Below are positions 5,101 through 5,707 of a stretch of 5,707 bases of DNA, piece after piece. Location of the stretch: assembly GCA_020631035.1 (NCBI GenBank), contig JAHDIA010000115.1, positions 1 through 5,707 of the forward strand. Direction: 5' to 3'. The notes below the pieces were generated by a model. It was not told the DNA's origin, did no database searches, and saw only the letters and a list, made by a program, of their open reading frames with translations. Positions within the stretch are counted from its first letter, which is position 1, and every line of letters starts with the position of its first letter. Made by a program: the position numbers and the translations under genes. This stretch comes from Chitinophagales bacterium. Its GTDB lineage: Bacteria > Bacteroidota > Bacteroidia > Chitinophagales > UBA2359.

Positions 5101-5707
5101 TGCTCCTAATACTTACGTTAGTCCTCTACCAACAGGCGGCTCCGATTTAGACTTTGCGGCTCCTATAGAATTTTATGGCTTATATGACGAACCCATTGTT
5201 GGTCCAGCAGACTATCTAAGCAATCAAATGGATAGCTTTGTCATTTGCTTGGATACAAGTGTCTCCTATACCTTTAGATTTTATAGTGTTACTTTTGGTT
5301 TTGCAGATTCTTGGGCTGGTAGTAATTGGTCCTTGTCAATTATCGAAGTCATAGACGATCCAGACAATCCCCTCAATGGCTGCGATTTGGTCATTAATTC
5401 CTCTCCTAATAATGGGATGTCCGACGAATATTCTACAATAGATCTTGAAGATAGTTATACCATCACTCCCAATAATGAAAACTTAGTGACTTTCTGTACA
5501 AACACCATTTATGGTTGCAACAATCCCAATGCCTGCAACTTTGATCCTCAATCCAATACCGATGATGGCAGTTGTATAACAAGTAATAGTCCCAATGCGA
5601 CCGCCTCTATCAATGGTTTGACAGACTATTATCCCATTTGCTTAACAGACAATGATTCCCAAATCATTACAGTAGAAATAGATACACCTTTTGTTCTTGG
5701 AGACAAT
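2123..5707 (+). CDS. Giant secreted modular protein with seven-repeat beta-propeller and Cys/Asp-rich repeats (3' end beyond window)
   Basis: From the ATG at 2123 the frame is open to the last base, 1195 codons without a stop. The start is chosen because a signal peptide follows directly and the nearest upstream in-frame stop is at 2039-2041. There is no Shine-Dalgarno sequence, only an A-rich leader, which is usual in Bacteroidota. In order: signal peptide 1-25; module A 27-260 (beta domain with DSEGDQWDGGTW at 115-126, GCT repeat 193-213, start of an Ig-like domain); rest of the Ig-like domain to about 330; CDDG repeats 336-354 and 360-378; a seven-repeat propeller 394-775; an Ig-like domain 775-875 (TYILIDDGS, YGAYTFYALNYQ); CDDG repeats 883-901 and 929-947; and a second module A from 966 to the window end. 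The protein is presumably exported by Sec and T9SS, with its sorting domain beyond the window as in gene 1. An extracellular binding or adhesive role is inferred; no catalytic motif is visible. Confidence 0.93.
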   Translation, partial: MKKRFSQFCCFLLCCYLFNISNLYGQCVEGEMSVLLIIDGSTSIDPEEMYWGLSQVPDNFVTPLPTDVDNYIISNDDPIGGQVSIDYSSGSAVGLIDSFIICLNIDSIYFITLYDSEGDQWDGGTWSLSILEVIGETDHPSNGCDLVVEAPVDTYIADPNVINYNQSTYGIYPAHPYLPSPFEICNPDTVIFGCTNLGACNYDPQANTDDGSCIATINMDYEVNVDINGETDFPSLCHAYDTTETLTVTILDTPFVLGSNQITYVLNNSSGQILSVQDNNVFDLSDYATDYGKYLTISIYLETGGLSFFYGTTWSIEGCYDLLHSHSFFLSDYDGCDDGCDVTIDNVDGYDCTCIYTANCDDGNPNTNDIYDEVNCQCIYELIDECSTLPYTNVEKIWSENYNDYATFRDILPTDDGNYVLVGMHDFNVFGDYYIIKIDEDGNLLWEQTYGGTSWDEATAITPSNNGGFLVTGFSYSDAGLFNINNGHNDTWILQLDASGNIEWMQNYGNNSRDEIQDVLTVDDGYIMTGKKNDDVWIMKLDFSGNVVWEQLYGGSDQDIGFGIIQAIDDGYLITGRTRSNDGDISNSYADYDYDYWLIKTDDLGNLVWEKTYGGTSGNSFEGAYDIIECNEGDGYIMVGVGFSNDGTITNSYGARDGWLIKVDLNGEVVWAQNYGDEYGNVFYTINSTEAGGYLMGGATSDSLGEPGHWVVKIDGDGNVLWDAKYATFPSSIENAVYAIQELPNEDVLIGGEAYVDLGSVARLGSVSVGGFVCQANAGDTLIQNTPNTTICDNIPVYTTLNYNEDSCYTHTYILIDDGSNVVAQTEDGIFDLGNLPYGAYTFYALNYQTNTLSIDTLLNLEDLTNVCFDTLRMTFTFNETNCDDNCELTNDYFDETTCQCVNEAPLSDDACFIFDAENCLLVPIEFECDDSCDLTTDTFNYDTCECEFSEPENLGDGCYLLSEECAPGEMAVLMVLDITQSSSYGMYWSLTPAPNTYVSPLPTGGSDLDFAAPIEFYGLYDEPIVGPADYLSNQMDSFVICLDTSVSYTFRFYSVTFGFADSWAGSNWSLSIIEVIDDPDNPLNGCDLVINSSPNNGMSDEYSTIDLEDSYTITPNNENLVTFCTNTIYGCNNPNACNFDPQSNTDDGSCITSNSPNATASINGLTDYYPICLTDNDSQIITVEIDTPFVLGDN
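2201..2902 (+). repeat. Duplicated module A, copy 1 (residues 27-260)
   Basis: The segment starts CVEGEMSVLLIIDG and carries MYWGL, SFIICL, a DSEGDQWDGGTW motif, WSLSILEV and NGCDLV. It then has the GCT repeat FGCTNLGACNYDP with DDGSC (2699-2761) and ends LDTPFVLGSN. The first half resembles the beta-sandwich domain of Bacteroidota secreted proteins that has an ETSWxL core and a DSYGDGW motif. Copy 2 at 5018-5707 has the same elements in the same order. Confidence 0.85.
3128..3256 (+). repeat. Pair of CDDG-type Cys repeats before the propeller
   Basis: Two 19-residue repeats lie at 3128-3184 (residues 336-354, CDDGCDVTIDN to CTC) and 3200-3256 (residues 360-378, CDDGNPNTNDIYD to CQC). They belong to the same CxCxx-ending class as in gene 1. 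The second is close to the CDDGxPxTxND form common in Bacteroidota surface proteins. They join the Ig-like domain to the propeller. Confidence 0.8.
3302..4447 (+). repeat. Seven-repeat beta-propeller array (residues about 394-775)
   Basis: Seven repeats share the pattern (D)xWxxKxDxxGNxxWExxYGG, about ten residues, then DDGYxxxG. The conserved Trp of each WxxxY segment is at residue 398, 446, 504, 549, 609, 671 and 722; the repeat-ending Gly is at 423, 473, 530, 576, 640, 698 and 752. Spacing is 45-62 residues. Examples are LWEQTYGGTSWDE, VWEQLYGGSDQDI and VWEKTYGGTSGNS. Seven repeats fit a closed seven-bladed propeller, with GGFVCQANAG near 770-779 as possible closing strand. Similar repeats are common in Bacteroidota secreted proteins and resemble PQQ- or SBBP-type blades; I cannot fix the family. 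The last repeat is the most divergent, lacking the YGG. Confidence 0.8.
4580..4978 (+). repeat. Ig-like end plus two CDDG repeats, paralogous to the start of gene 1
   Basis: Residues 820-952 of gene 2 align along their length with visible residues 1-135 of gene 1 (bases 2-406). Shared landmarks are VAQ/IAQ, GIF, PYGxYTFYALNYQ, VCFDTLR, NCDD, TCQCVNEAP against NCQCINEPP, and a second CDD repeat ending CEC. The CDDG repeats are at 4769-4825 and 4907-4963. After this point the proteins differ: gene 2 enters module A copy 2, while gene 1 goes on to GCxD repeats and its C-terminal domains. Confidence 0.87.
5018..5707 (+). repeat. Duplicated module A, copy 2 (residues 966 to window end)
   Basis: The segment starts CAPGEMAVLMVLD and repeats the landmarks of copy 1: GMYWSL, SFVICL, NWSLSIIEV, NGCDLV, YGCNNPNACNFDP with DDGSC (5513-5575), and DTPFVLGDN at the very end. 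The DSEGDQWDGG motif of copy 1 is replaced by FGFADSWAG, so that site has diverged. The copies differ in length by only a few residues where both are visible. The module is cut by the window end. Confidence 0.85.

Overview
The window comes from an AT-rich genome of the phylum Bacteroidota, probably a Saprospiria- or Flavobacteriia-like free-living bacterium. The evidence is a type IX secretion (T9SS) type A C-terminal sorting domain, the FN3-like domain that usually precedes it, and Cys/Asp-rich modules (GCTxxxACNYDP..DDGSC and CDDGxxxTxDxxxxxxCxC) typical of large secreted proteins of that phylum. The start codon has no Shine-Dalgarno sequence, and the only promoter-like box is of the TAnnTTTG kind. 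Species-level placement is not possible from the sequence.

Layout. (1) Bases 1-1576 hold the 3' part of a plus-strand gene for a secreted multidomain protein. The visible part runs from an Ig-like domain through six Cys/Asp-rich repeats, an unassigned beta-rich stretch and an FN3-like domain to the T9SS sorting domain. (2) Bases 1577-2122 are a 546-base gap without a credible gene. It holds a strong intrinsic terminator, a perfect 22-bp palindrome, and two oppositely oriented copies of what looks like one interspersed repeat: conserved arms around a hairpin of variable sequence. It also has an A/T palindrome and a weak promoter candidate. (3) From 2123 to the end of the window and beyond runs one uninterrupted plus-strand reading frame of at least 1195 codons. 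It encodes a second giant secreted protein with a signal peptide, Cys/Asp-rich repeats, a seven-repeat beta-propeller and an internal duplication of a module of about 230 residues.

Relationship. The two genes are tandem paralogues. The first 140 or so visible residues of gene 1 align with residues 820-955 of gene 2, in the same domain order. By analogy with gene 1, gene 2 probably also ends in a T9SS sorting domain beyond the window. Both products are likely exported by the Sec system, moved across the outer membrane by T9SS and anchored on or released from the cell surface. An adhesin-like or extracellular binding role is an inference; no catalytic motif was seen. No mobile-element gene, RNA gene, CRISPR array or defence system was found. 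The most unusual content is the repeat pair in the gap and the modular, duplicated architecture of the second gene.
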